Positions 17,712 to 27,791 of a stretch of DNA of 64,000 bases are shown piece by piece. Every line of letters begins with the position of its first letter. The stretch's first letter is position 1. Below the pieces are notes generated by a model. It was not told the origin of the DNA. It saw only the letters and a list, made by a program, of their open reading frames with translations, and ran no database searches. The DNA is from Prorocentrum cordatum (lineage: Eukaryota > Sar > Dinophyceae > Prorocentrales > Prorocentraceae). The stretch spans positions 377,809-441,808 of the forward strand of contig CAUYUJ010011259.1 in the NCBI GenBank assembly GCA_963575745.1, in the 5' to 3' direction. The translations under genes were made by a program, and so were the position numbers.

Positions 17712-18160
17712 ATCTCTTTCTCATGCACCCCGCTTGCCGGCTCCCTGGGCCACGCCCGCATTGCCCCTGCCCCTCCCCCTCTCCCGCCGCCTTCACAAAC
17801 AGCGCTGGGGCGAGAAGGCGTGCAAGTGTGTTCCGACGTGCGTGAAGTTCAGATGTCCTTTCGGGCCTCGCCACGCCACCCCTCTCTCCATCAAAGCAAG
17901 TCAAGTCGCCATAATCAAAAGAAAGACTGTCTCCTTGCCTCGCCGACGGAATGTCAAAGCGCAGAATCGAGCAGGCGGGCAGTTTTCTCGTCCGCCTCCT
18001 GCTTCTCCTCCACCTCAGCCTCCGTGTCCTGTTCCATATCCTTCATCGCCGCCTCTTCGTCGTCCTTCTCCTCCTTTGCCGCCTCCTCCATCATAGCTGT
18101 TATCAGTCATTACGATTATCACTCATGCAGTGCATCCTTCTCCGCCTTCTCCTGTGCCTC
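17712..18160. other. No gene recognised
   Basis: Mixed sequence with one frame of moderately protein-like composition before the CTC tract. There is no motif or start to support a gene. Confidence 0.35.
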
Positions 18161-18392
18161 CTCCTCCTCCTCCTCCTCCTCCTCCTCCTCCTCCTCCTCC
18201 CTCCTCCTCCTCCTCCTCCTCCTCCTCCTCCTCCTCCTCCTCCTCCCCTCCACCCTCCACCCTCCTCCCCCCTCCCTCCTCCTCCTCCTCCTCCTCCTCC
18301 TCCTCCTCCTCCTCCTCCTCCTCCTCCTCCTCCTCCTCCTCCTCCACCCTCCACCCTCCTCCCTCCTCCCTCCTCCCTCCTCCCTCCACCTG
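18161..18392 (+). repeat. (CTC)n tract with CTCCACC interruptions
   Basis: Three pure CTC stretches separated by CCCTCCACCCTCC-type interruptions. Confidence 0.9.
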
Positions 18393-18917
18393 GGGTCGAT
18401 GCAGAAGTGCTTGGCGGGTCCCTCGTGGCAGTGCGGCGTGCTGCGTGGGCGGAGGAGGATGGGACGAGGGCGTGCGTGCTTGGAGGATGTACAAGGCAAC
18501 TGCACGACCGTGCGCATGGATGGGAAGAGGGAGGGAGGAGGGAAGTGGGGCGGGGGCTGGGGCGAGGATTCCGTTCCAGAACGCTCTGAGAAAGCCACGG
18601 CGGCCGAGACATCCTCCAGAGCCGCCGGATCTCAGAGAGTCTCGATGTATCCTCGCGCGCTGTTGTCCTCGCCCTGGCTCCGTCTCAGGAAGAGGAGGCC
18701 GGTCGGGAGCCGAGCGGGCCGAGGTTCGCAGCGGGCCGAGGGGCCAGCGCGTGCGAAGAGGGAGGCCTGGCTGGCAGGGTGGCGAGCTCCCCGAGGCGAG
18801 CCCGCGGTCCTCGGCGGGGCGAGTGGTGACATTCATATCCCGTCCCACGAGGGTGGCATTTATATCTCGACAGCCGTCCCATGTACAGTCAGCCCGCAAA
18901 GTAAGGATGGGCAACCT
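18393..18917. other. No gene recognised
   Basis: GC-rich sequence; open frames on both strands lack motifs. Confidence 0.35.
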
Positions 18918-19030
18918 TCCCAGGGGTATCCTTGGGTATCCTTGCATCCTTGCCTCTTCGGTCCATCCTCGGCCACTTTCGTTGGCCGCGCCCCGCTCGG
19001 AAAGCTTCGAACTGGGCGCCCAAGTCCCTT
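18918..19030. repeat. Family P-related repeat
   Basis: GTATCCTTGCATCCTTGCC and CCATCCTCGGCCACTTTCGT correspond to GTGTCCTTGTGTCCTTGCC and CCGTCCTCTGCCATTGTCAC at 33707-33760. Confidence 0.5.
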
Positions 19031-19138
19031 GCAGCCTTATCGCGCATCCTTATGATACGGGCCGACTGTCTATCCCGCACCCTGTGACCAGGTGGGCTGA
19101 CCAGCTTCCGCAGAGCCCTCAGGGCACGCAGTCACGCA

Positions 19139-19314
19139 CGCGCGTGGGTCGTGGGGGGGGGAGTTCGATCGGTGTTTGCACCGAACCGCCCAAAACGGAT
19201 GCCCCCCAGTCGCCGGCAGCTCCCGATAGTTGCCGACTGGTGGAGCATGCGGGGGGCATCTGTTTGCGGCAGTTCGGTGCACCAACGGATCGAACTCACG
19301 CGCGCTTTCAGGCT
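19139..19314. mobile_element. Foldback element family R
   Basis: Arms of about 65 bp are inverted: GAGTTCGATCGGTGTTTGCA, then CCGAACCGCC and ACGGATGCCCCCC on the left; GGGGGGCATCTGTTTGC, then AGTTCGGTGCACC and GATCGAACTCACGCG on the right. The loop is about 45 bp. Confidence 0.8.
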
Positions 19315-19511
19315 CACCCCCCCTTCGGTGGATCCCGGCTGCCTCACGGAGCGGAGGAGGAGGGCGGACGGAGGAGGTGGTGGTCGAGGCGCCCCATGCG
19401 TCCGTCGGAGGTTCGTATTGCTGGCGCAGTACTTGGTCCAGCTTGGCGCCAGCCTCAGCCCGCGCGCACCCTTGCGCGGCTGCCCAGCCCCATCCCGGAG
19501 GATGATAGAGT

Positions 19512-19677
19512 TCAGTCGGGCATGTCCATGTCCCCCGCCACAGGAGGAAGTCTCGAGAACAGTGTAAAAGATAGTCTGGTGACGATGTGTCTTGCTCTTC
19601 TGACTGTGTTTGATTGTTTGGGCTGTGTGGAATGTTTCTTTCACAGAACCCGCCTGCAGGAGGACGTGCCCGACCTG
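19512..19677. mobile_element. Family A element, copy b
   Basis: CAGTCGGGCATGTCCATGTC at the left and GCAGGAGGACGTGCCCGACC at the right; interior AAAGATAGTCTGGTGACGAT fits the family. The target duplication is not clear. Confidence 0.75.
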
Positions 19678-19837
19678 AGGCCAGCCGGGACAGCGGCGGC
19701 CCTCCCCATGGCGTTTTGTCCCGTCCTCTCGGGGTCTCCCGGAGGTGTCTCTCGCGCCGCCCATGGCCGGGATCCGTCGAAGACGGGTCGGGGCTCAAGA
19801 GACGGGGGTCAGTGCAAACGGGGGTCAGCCAGAGCAC

Positions 19838-20010
19838 CCGATCTTGCAGGATTTTGCAGGGCCAGGGTCGCATTGACCCGCGTTTGGGTGCGGGATCCTG
19901 CAGGATCTTGCAGGATCCTTCGCATTGACCCGGGTTTGGGTGCAGGATCTTGCAGAATTCTGCAAGGCCAGATTGGCCCGGGTCTGGATTGACCCGGGTC
20001 ACAAGATCCC
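19838..20010. repeat. Tandem/palindromic repeat around GACCCGGGT and GATCTTGCAGGAT
   Basis: Two-and-a-bit units of about 75 bp, each with GATC(T/C)TGCAGGAT and GCATTGACCC(G)CG(G)TTTGGG. Both cores are palindromic, so the block can fold. Confidence 0.7.
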
Positions 20011-20043
20011 CGAGTCAGGATGGGCTCCAGGAGGGGTCGGAGG

Positions 20044-20205
20044 TTAAGTCGGGCACGTCCCTCTACAGGAGGAATATTGAAAGATAGTCAACAAATAGTC
20101 CTGGGACGATGTTTCTAGTATTTGTTGACCATTGTTCAGCATTTGTCGATTATGTCTTATTTGTCCTCTTCCAAAATCTGCCTGTAGGGGGACATGCCCG
20201 ACCTA
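20044..20205. mobile_element. Family A element, copy c
   Basis: Starts TTAAGTCGGGCACGTCCCTC and ends GGGGGACATGCCCGACCTAA, a good inverted pair. The interior has GAATATTGAAAGATAGTCAA and CCTGGGACGATG. Confidence 0.85.
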
Positions 20206-20572
20206 ACTCCATAGGGCCCGAGATTGAGCGGAGCTGGGCCGGGCGAGAAGGGCGCGGTGTTATCTCGAGTGGCTCTCTTCGGGCACGGGAGGGCAGCAGG
20301 CCCATCACGGAACAGAGCTGCACCTTTTCGATCGCCGATCGGTGGCGGAAAACAGCATCAAGAAACATCGGTCCTCGCCGCAGTCATCATCCTCGTGGTC
20401 CTCTTTCTATATCACGGTCGCCTCCTCATCCTCAGGCCCTGGCAGCCACCAGCACGTCGGCCGATCGAGCGAGGGAGGGGCCCAGGACTGCGCAGCACCC
20501 AGCGGACGCAGTGTTACTCGGAGGCCAAAGGGCTGGCCTCAGGGGGAGGAGATCGAAGAAGAGAAAGCAGCA
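20206..20572. other. No gene recognised
   Basis: Mixed sequence; no motif or repeat family could be assigned. Confidence 0.35.
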
Positions 20573-20752
20573 TACAGTGGAGGCCCGTGCCAAGAAACAC
20601 CCTGCTTGCCCCCAGGGTGCCCTGGGTTTCTTGGGTTTCGAGGGTTTCGGTGTGGCAAGCGTGACCTTGCCACACCAGAAATCAGTGGACGTCCTGGGGT
20701 CTCAGGGTTGAGTTTCTTGTGGAAGGTTTCTTGTGGACTGGCCTCCACTGTA
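20573..20752. mobile_element. MITE family C, copy 1
   Basis: TIRs TACAGTGGAGGCC and GGCCTCCACTGTA, with inner AAGAAAC / GTTTCTTG inverted blocks. Related copies are at 46948-47157 and 59574-59752. Confidence 0.8.
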
Positions 20753-20757
20753 TGCAT

Positions 20758-20904
20758 CAACGTCCAGAGGTGGTCCGCACGGATTTTCTGGGTCGGCGCT
20801 GGACCCCCTGGCGGCGTCTCCGACGCCGCCCTATGCACACTCCGCGCGCCAGGGATGGGGGCCCGGCGCCGATCCGAGAGATCCGTGCTCACCTGGAAAC
20901 GTTG
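20758..20904. mobile_element. Hairpin element family L, copy 1
   Basis: Near-perfect foldback: CAACGTCCAGAGGTGGTCCG, then CACGGATTTTCTGGGTCGGCG on the left is inverted at CGCCGATCCGAGAGATCCGTG and CACCTGGAAACGTTG. It abuts the family C element on its left. Closer matches at the core occur at 39746-39921 and 54044-54242. Confidence 0.8.
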
Positions 20905-21083
20905 CTGGTGTTGCTTTTGTGTTTGCTCTAGTTATGCTGGTGCTGTTTTTCTTGCTCTAGAGGAGCTCAGGCAGAGGGGGAGCTGGTAGGCCTCGGGGCG
21001 TTGTCTCGGAAGCTCTGCGCAAGGCCCCAACAGCCCTCCCGAAAAAAGACGCCCGAAGCCTTGATCTCCTTCCATGGGATCCT

Positions 21084-21128
21084 CCTCCTCCTCCTCCTCC
21101 TCCTCCTCCTCCTCCTCCTCCTCCTCCC
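21084..21128 (+). repeat. (CTC)n tract abutting a spliced-leader relic
   Basis: About 15 CTC units directly 5' of the decayed spliced leader, as at the LINE 1 5' junction. Confidence 0.9.
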
Positions 21129-21150
21129 CCGTAGCCTTGTTTGGCTCAAG
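21129..21150 (+). other. Decayed dinoflagellate spliced-leader relic
   Basis: CCGTAGCC and GGCTCAAG match DinoSL exactly. The five bases between them (ATTTT in the consensus) are TTGTTT here. It lies 62 bp upstream of the RRM gene ATG, so this locus derives from a trans-spliced mRNA copied back into the genome. It is older than the exact relic at 3589. Confidence 0.8.
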
Positions 21151-21212
21151 CTGCGCAGCTCGATCAGCACACCCGGCCCGAGATCGGGCGGCCCTGGCGG
21201 CGGACGGGAGCC

Positions 21213-22785
21213 ATGTTCGGAAAGACAAGCCGTCCGATCACCACCCTGATGCTCCACAATGTGCCCCGGATGTACACTCAGGAGCAGCTTCTGAAGGAGA
21301 TCGAGCACGCGTCGGGCAACAAGGTCGGCTTCAACTTTCTGTATCTGCCCTGGGACTCGCGCCTCGGCCGGAACGTGGGCTACGGGTTCCTGAACTGCTG
21401 CGACGCGGAGGGTGCGGAGTGGTGCCGTGCGTTCTTCAGCGAGTATTACTTCTGCAAGTCGGCGAAGCGCAAGCCGTGCGCGATATCCCCAGCCCACATC
21501 CAGGGAGTGGAGAGCAACCTGATTCACTTGGTCGACACGCTGGTGGGAGAGGGCGGCAAGAGCGCGCCGATCATCCTCTGGCAGGGGCAGAGTGTCCGGT
21601 TCCCGCAGGTCGTCGCCACCCTGCGGCAGCTCCTCGGCACGCCCGCGAGGCTCCCGGGGCCCAGCGGCAGTGCGGTCCAGCAGCCGGCCTTGGAGCGCGG
21701 GGCCAACGGGCCCGAGGTCAAGCAGTGGCGAAGCGTCCTGGCTCGCCTAGAGCCCTACCAAACAATGTTCTCAGAACCTTCTGTGGTATCCGCGAAATGT
21801 TCTTAGAACATGTCTGGCGGAGTCTGTCTTGCTTTATCACATCGGGTCTACGTTCTGAGAACCACGTTTTGGTTCTGAGAACATTTTGGGGGTTCTGAGC
21901 ACATTTCGTGGTAGGGCTATAGGACTGCCGGGACGGCCGGTCCCTGCTCAACGAGGAGGGCCTTGAGGCGCGCAGGCCGCAGCCCGCGTCCGCGCCCGGT
22001 GCCTCGGGGAGGCCTCCGGCGGCGGCGCAGAGCCCGCCACCCAGCCGCAGCATTCGCGTGGCCGGCAGCGCGGAGGCGCTCGGCAGCGGCTCGCGCGGGC
22101 GCGCCGCGGGAGGCGGCAGCGACAGCGACGAGCACGAGGACGCCAGCTGCCTGCGGGCCGAGTTCTCGCTCGCAAGGCTCCCGTCGGGCATGTCCCTCTA
22201 ATTACAGGAGGAATGATGTCCAAGAAGGGTTTTAAAAAATAGTCTGTGGACGGTGTTTCGACTGTTTTGGATTATGTTTGAATCTCTGTTGCTGTTGCTC
22301 CTTCTCCTTCGCCAACATCGACTCTAGGAGGACATGCCCGACCTCACGCAAGGCGCCTCGGGGCCCTCATGCTGGAGAGGCGCGCCGCGCTGCTGCGGGC
22401 CGCCCCCGCCGCAGGCCCGAGCACCGCGCCGTCGCCCGCCGAGCCGGCCGGCGGCGGCGGCGCCCCGCCGCGGGTGCCCGCCGGCTTCCGCCGCCCGCCA
22501 GGCCTGGAGCTGCCGCAGCGCCCGGTGCCCGTGGGCGGCGCGGCCGCGGGAGGCGGCAGCCCAGCGCGGACGCCGCCGTTGGCCGCTGTGGGGAGGCCGA
22601 CGGTGACGGAGTCGGCCAAGGATCTCCATTCGCTGGCGTCCGAGAAGTTCTTCGACACGTGGTCCAGCGACTCTGGGTGGCTCGCCGGCGGCGTGGACGG
22701 CGCCAGCGTCGAGAAGTCCCCGGGTGTTTCGGGCAGGCTGGTTGCTACTCTCGACTTCGGCAGCCTGAAGGTATTTAGCCTGTGA
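21213..22785 (+). CDS. Mei2-like RRM protein, retrocopied gene with two regained introns
   Basis: Exons inferred at 21213-21749, 21923-22176 and 22353-22785 give 407 codons plus TGA. The ATG at 21213 is the first one; the upstream open frame runs into the spliced-leader relic. Residues 10-106 form a C-terminal Mei2-type RRM (RRM_2): TTLMLHNVPRMYTQEQLL, RNP1-like NVGYGFLN (54-61) and closing HIQGVESNLIHL. The rest is Pro/Ala/Gly-rich, with SDSDEHED and FRRPPGLELP. Mei2-type proteins bind RNA; a specific role cannot be inferred. Without splicing the frame stops at about 21806; removing the two short TIR elements restores it exactly across both joins. Because retrocopies start intronless, these introns were probably gained after insertion. 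Splicing is predicted, not shown; the RRM assignment is firm. Confidence 0.8.
21750..21922 (+). mobile_element. Intron 1 of the RRM gene = TIR element family Q (GA-AG intron)
   Basis: The 173-bp segment starts GAGCCCTACCA and ends TGGTAGGGCTATAG. The inverted ends AGCCCTACCA...AATGTTCTCAGAACC and GGTTCTGAGCACATTTCGTG...TGGTAGGGCT mark a TIR element; a TAG duplication flanks it (21748-21750, 21920-21922). Splicing with GA donor and AG acceptor, both allowed in dinoflagellates, joins CTA to GAC in frame. Internal GTTCTGAGAAC repeats can also fold. Confidence 0.75.
22177..22352 (+). mobile_element. Intron 2 of the RRM gene = family A element, copy d (GC-AG intron)
   Basis: Left end CCGTCGGGCATGTCCCTC, right end GGAGGACATGCCCGACCTCA, flanked by the target duplication CGCAAGGC (22171-22178 and 22347-22354). 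Cutting at GCAAG/GCTCCC and CGCAAG/GCGCC removes 176 bp and keeps the frame (...EFSLAR-RLGALML...). The duplicated AAGG supplies both splice junctions, the known mechanism of introner elements. Unspliced, the frame meets TAA at 22198-22200. Confidence 0.8.
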
Positions 22786-23675
22786 GGGGTAGCCGTCGCC
22801 GAGCAACTCGGTCAATGGATCGAACGTAGCATCCTGGCGTTGGGCCCCCACGTCCTCCTAGTTACCACCGTTTTTTCCATAATTTGAATTTTTTCTTGTC
22901 CTTTGCGCGAGCCATATTGCCGTCTCGCCTCCCCGCCAATCTAATATTATACAGGGTCCAGGGGGTCGCTTCAGGCTTCCTGACGCGGAAGGCATTGTTG
23001 CCTCCTCATTGCCCCGCCGTTCTACTCTTATTCTGCGGGCTGGGCTGGAGAGAATTGTCCAGACAGTGTCGCTGTCCGCTGTTCTACGCTGCGGGGTCTG
23101 TCCAGAGATCTCCCGCTGCAGGAGCGCGTCTCCTGCAGGCCGGCGGACGGCGCCTCGAGCTCTCCTGTCTCTCCAGTGCCCCAGGCAGTGCTTGCCCTTG
23201 GGGGGTCCCACTTGTCCTCTAAGGAGCTGGGCCTGGCTGGCGATCTGGCCGGCTCGTCGACGCCCGTCGCCGCCCGCCGCCCGCCGCCCGTGTGGGCCTG
23301 GCTGGCGGCACAGCCCGCTCGTCGCCGCCCGTCGCAAACGCCCGTGGCCGCCGCATGTCGGTCGCAGTTTTGACTGTGCGAGCCTCGTAGACTCGCCCTT
23401 TGTGAATCACGGAGGGGGAAAAACACACAGACACAATGAATCGTCGATTCCCCCGGAAACATGGGACAATATGGGAACTGGGGGGGAGACAAAAACCCAG
23501 AAGATGGGGAAATATGGGGAATCTTGCTAGTTGTGTGTGTGTCTTTATTTGTGCGTCCCAGGGCCCCTTCAGTGAACAGGAGTTGCATAGGATCTACCCC
23601 CCCCGCCCTCCCCACAGGATTTTTCCGGCCAGCCTCGCGCACCGCAAGGCACGTATGGCTCTGCCCCACCATGTG
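22786..23675. other. Downstream of RRM gene; no further gene recognised
   Basis: The first part may be 3' UTR, but no polyadenylation signal is assigned. At 23221-23345 a segment with CTGGCTGGCG...GCTCGTCG(A/C)CGCCCGTCG is duplicated. Frames lack motifs. Confidence 0.4.
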
Positions 23676-24072
23676 TTTCTGAAGATGCACCCACACCATC
23701 CCAGGCCTGCCGGCCCCCCCCCCTCATTCTAGACAAGCAATCTTTTGCGCGCGCACTCGTTCATCAAGAAACAGTAGTGTTAAATAATCCCCTACAAACG
23801 AGTAACACTAAGTCCACACGCGCGCGGCGTTGCGCGCGCATGCAGAAATTGTTTAAAGCATCAGGTCACGTCATGATGTCAAGAGGAAGGCTCTCGAAAA
23901 CACATGAATTACTCTGGCGAAGGACCCAACCAAATGCAGCTGTGAGCACCGCATTAGGGGTATCGATTCGGTGGAGCTCCCTGTGGTGCCACGAAACGTG
24001 AGGGGTGCGCCAACATAGGGCGGCACCGTGGAGCTCCCTATGGGGTCACGCAACGTGTGAGGGGTGTGCCGA

Positions 24073-24450
24073 AATGGGGCGGGGCCGCCATTATCGCCAT
24101 TTTCGAAAGCGGCTGGGGGTTCAAGCGGAGCGACGTGCCGCGCGGACCTAAAGTAGACCTCGCCATCATTGGGGGGATGTGATTTGCGAAAATGTCGCCA
24201 CTTCTGGGGGCTGCTGGGGGGTCCAGCAGAGCAACATCCCCGGCGGACCTAAATTTGACTTCGCCATCTTGGGGGGGGGGCGCGATCTGCGACATTGTCG
24301 CCATGTTCGAAGGCGGCTGGGGGCTCCAGCGGATCGACGTGCCGCGCGGACCTAAATTAGACCTCGCCATTCTTGGGGAGGGGATGCGATTTGCAAAATT
24401 GCCGCCACTTTCGAAGGCTGCTGGTGGGTCCAGCACAGAGACGTGGCCGC
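24073..24450 (+). repeat. ~118-bp tandem repeat inside the lone arm
   Basis: About three units with TTCGAAGGCGGCTGGGGG, GACGTGCCGCGCGGACCTAA and GACCTCGCCAT. This unit is absent from the 54-58 kb element, so it is specific to this arm. Confidence 0.75.
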
Positions 24451-24960
24451 AGGTCCCCGAGACTTGGCCGCGCGAATGCGGGCGTGCAGCTCCCGCGCTG
24501 CACGGTGCAGGAAGGAAGCGGAGAATTTGGCGGGCAAGGTCGGCCTCGCTCGTTGCCTTGCATTAGTTCCGAACAGCTGATCCTGTGGAACGCCAGAGCG
24601 GCATGGCGCGGGCCGCGTTGCTTGTCCTGCATGCCACTGGCAAATGACCGCCGCCCTTGTTCCTCGTCCTGCTTACATGGGTGTCGTCTTCTTCCAATTT
24701 CGCCGTATCCCTGCTGCTGTCGCGTGAACTGTTCGGCCCCTCCGTCCGTCCTTGGCTTGCCCATCGTTCCCACCCCCACGTCGTCTCCGAGCCTGGGGCC
24801 TCGGCCCTCGTCCGTGTGTGCCGCCTCAGGAGTCGCGCAACGCGCGCGCTTCCCATTTAGTTTGCACAACCAGTGCCAGATCATGCGTCGTGATGTGCCA
24901 AACTATTGGGGAGTAGCTCCTCTTCGTCGTTGAGTTCAAATCGGTGGGGTACGTGGCACG
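24451..24960. other. Unique segment within the lone arm
   Basis: Non-repeated DNA of about 500 bp between the 118-bp and 90-bp arrays. Frames are short; no motif is seen. Confidence 0.4.
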
Positions 24961-26921
24961 ATGACTCCCGAAGGGGCGGCACCGCCATGCGAAGTTTGCC
25001 ACGTGGCCCTCCGGTGGAGCTCCCTATGGGGCCGAAATGAGGCGGCGAAAGGAGGCGTCGAGATGAGGCGCCGAAATGAGGCAGCCCACGATCCGTGTGA
25101 TGGGTGCGCCGAAATGAGGCGGCGCCGCCACGCGAACTTCGCCATCCTCCGGTGGAGCCCCTTTATGAAGCCACGAAACGTGTGAAGGGTGCACCGACTT
25201 AGGGCGGCGCCGCCATGCGAATTGTGCCAGTGGGGCCTTCGGTGGAGCCCCTTATGGGGCCACGAAACGTGTGAGGGGTGCGGCGACATAAGGCCATGCC
25301 GCCATACGAACGTTCCAAGTGGTGCCTTCGGTGGGTCTCCCTCTGGGGCCGCGAATCGTGTGAGGAATGCGCAATTTGTCTTAACCCTCCTGCGTTGAGT
25401 TCTCGTTTTCGCTGGTGCATTGCACGCGCGTCTCCCCATTGCGCCGCATGCGAATTTATCAGCGCCGCCATGCGAATGGGCCGGCGCCGCCATGCGAATT
25501 TTGCCACGAAGGGGGTTTGTGGAGCTTCATATGGGGCCGCGACGCGTGTGAGGAGTTCGCAAGTTGTCCCAATCTTCCTGCGTTGGGCTTTCGTTTTGAA
25601 TAGAACACTGCGTTCGTGGATCTCCCCATGGGGCCACGAACCGTGTGACGGGTGCGCCAAAGTGGGGCGGCGCCGCCATGCAAACATTGCCGTTTGGGTT
25701 TTCGGTAGGGTTGATTTTGTTTGAAGCCATCAACCGTGTGGTGTGAGGCGTGCGCCAAAATTTGGCGGGCCGTCTTGCGAAATTTGCCGTTGGGACCTGG
25801 GGTCCCCTATGGGGCCAAAAACCGTGTGTGGGGTGGCCCAAACTGGGGCAGTACCGCCATGCGAACTTTGCCAGTGGGGCATTCGGTAGGGCGTCGCCGC
25901 CATGCGAACTTGGCAATTGGGGCCGTCGGTGGGTCTCCCCATGGGGCCACGAACCGTGTGAGGAGTGCCCCGAAGTGGAGCGGCGCCGCCATGCGAACTT
26001 TGCCATTGGGGCCTTCGGTGGGGCTCCTTCTGGGACCACGAAAGGGGTGCGCCAAAATGGGGCGGCGGCGCCATGCGAAGCCTGTCATTGGGGCCTTCGG
26101 TGGATCCTCCCATGGGACCACGAACCGTGTGAGAGGTGGAGCGCCGCCACGCGAATTTTGCCATTGGGGCCGCCAGTGGATGTCCCCACGAGGCCACAAC
26201 TCGTACGAGGGGTGCGCCAAACTGGGACGGCTGCGCCGCCATGCAAACTTTGCCAGTGGGGCTTTCAGTGCAGTTTCCTTACGGGGCCACGAACAATACG
26301 AGCGTGCGCCAAATTGGAACGGCGCCGCCACTTTGCCATAGGCCGTAGGGGCCTGGAGCCACGTTTATGGGGTCACGAACCGTATGCTGGATGGCCGAAA
26401 ATGGGGCGGCGCCGCCGTGCGAACCATGCCATTGGAGCCTTCGGTGGATCTCCCCGTGGGGCCACGAAGGGTGTGAGGAGTGCGCCAAAACGGAGCGGCA
26501 CCGCCATGCGAACCTTGCCGTTGGGGCCTCCTGGGTCACGAACAGTGTTCGGGGTGCACCAAAATGAAACGGCACCGCCGAGTACACTTTGCAATTGGGG
26601 CCATCGGTGGGGCCCCCTATGGGGTCACGAACCGTGCGAGAGGTGCGCCACAATGGGGCGGCGCCGGCATGCGAATTTTGCCAATTTGGCCGTCGGTGGA
26701 TGTCACCATGGGGCCACGAACCGTGTGAGTGGTGCGCCAAAATGGACTGGCGCCGCCATGCGAACTTTGCCAGTGGAGCCTGTTGAGCCCTCTTACTGGG
26801 CCGCGAAACGTGCGAGGGGCGCGCTGAAACCTGACTGGTGCAGAGAAGGCAGAGGCAGGGATGGGAGGAGGGGCGAGGGGGAGGAGGACAGAAGGAGGAG
26901 GAGATAATGAGGACGCGGGGC

Positions 26922-26946
26922 GTTGTTTTTTTTTTTTTTTTTTTTC
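26922..26946 (+). repeat. Poly(T) run
   Basis: About 25 consecutive T near the outer edge of the lone foldback arm. The equivalent place in the 58-kb arm reads CGCCGTCTCTTCAAAACGAG without a T run. Confidence 0.9.
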
Positions 26947-27791
26947 AAAACGAGGACCTAGCACCACATGATGGTTGGGATGGTATTGCAACATGAATGT
27001 TCCAGAAAATCTGCGTGCGCGCGCTCTTCCGAACTCTTTTCGAAACCCACCGGCTGTTTTTCAGCATGCCCATCAACTGCGACCAAGCGGGCCTCTCGCG
27101 CGCGCACGCCAGAATCACTTGAACACCTCTGCGCGCTTTCTTAGGGGGCACACTCCCTGCCAGAGAATACCACGCGGGCCGTTCGCGCCCGTCGGCCGCG
27201 CGCGCGCACGTCGACACCTTTCCGAAACCCTCATCACCGACGCGTGGACACCGTCATCGTCATGAGCTTGCTCGGCATCGGCGCCGTCGTTGGCCTTGCC
27301 GTCATCATCGTCACCAACATCAATCATCGTGTTTGCCCTTTGTCGACGTCGCCATGATACCGCGCCCGCCCAAGTCACCGACTCGCACTGAAGCGCCCCC
27401 GCGCCAGCGCGGCCTGCGAGACGCGCTTGGAAGTCCCCAGTGTTCAGCGCCACCGCGGCCGCGTCGGCGGCGCCAGGCTAGTTGGCCGCTCTGCGCGCGA
27501 CTTACGCGCGCTAGCGCTGCCGCAGCGACGCGCCAGTCAGCGCCAAGCAGTCATCGCATTCGCCGCCGCATGGATTGTACAAACTTTGTTGCGGGTGGGT
27601 CGGTGGGGTTATTGCGCGAGCAGTGAAGTTGTCAGCGTTAAGCCTGGCAGGGCGAAGTGCACCATATTGCACCACCTGGCTTCCACCAAATAGATTCTCC
27701 TTATCTAAAATAGCATTAGGGTCTACCCTACCGCCCCGGAATTATCTTCCCCCTTAGGGATGTGCAACTTAAATACGGTTCTGGCCCGCCG

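Larger units (their letters stand above)
23906..26980 (+). mobile_element. Single diverged arm of the large foldback element (family E)
   Basis: It starts CTGGCGAAGGACCCAACC(A)AATGCAG, the inner edge of the 54-58 kb foldback arms, and ends TTCAAAACGAGGACC...ATGGTTGGGA, their outer edge. In between are about 30 diverged ~90-bp units (GGGGCCACGAACCGTGTGAG ... GCCGCCATGCGAACTTTGCC). Arm polarity equals the right arm at 56706-58728; the partner arm is missing. Confidence 0.75.
23676..27790 (+). repeat. Family H satellite-like repeat, copy 1 (interrupted by foldback arm)
   Basis: The left part (23676-23905) has CACACCATCCCAGGCCTGCC and GCGCGCGCACTCGTTCATCA, as at 27800 and 62640. The right part (26981-27790) continues with the GCGCGCGCTC series, CGCCATGATACCGCGCCCGC and the CACCA(C/A)ATAG end block. 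Between them lies the inserted arm at 23906-26980. Confidence 0.7.

Noticed and set aside
21141-21212. TTG at 21141 as the RRM gene start
   Set aside because: It lies within the spliced-leader relic; the first ATG is at 21213, just before the RRM.
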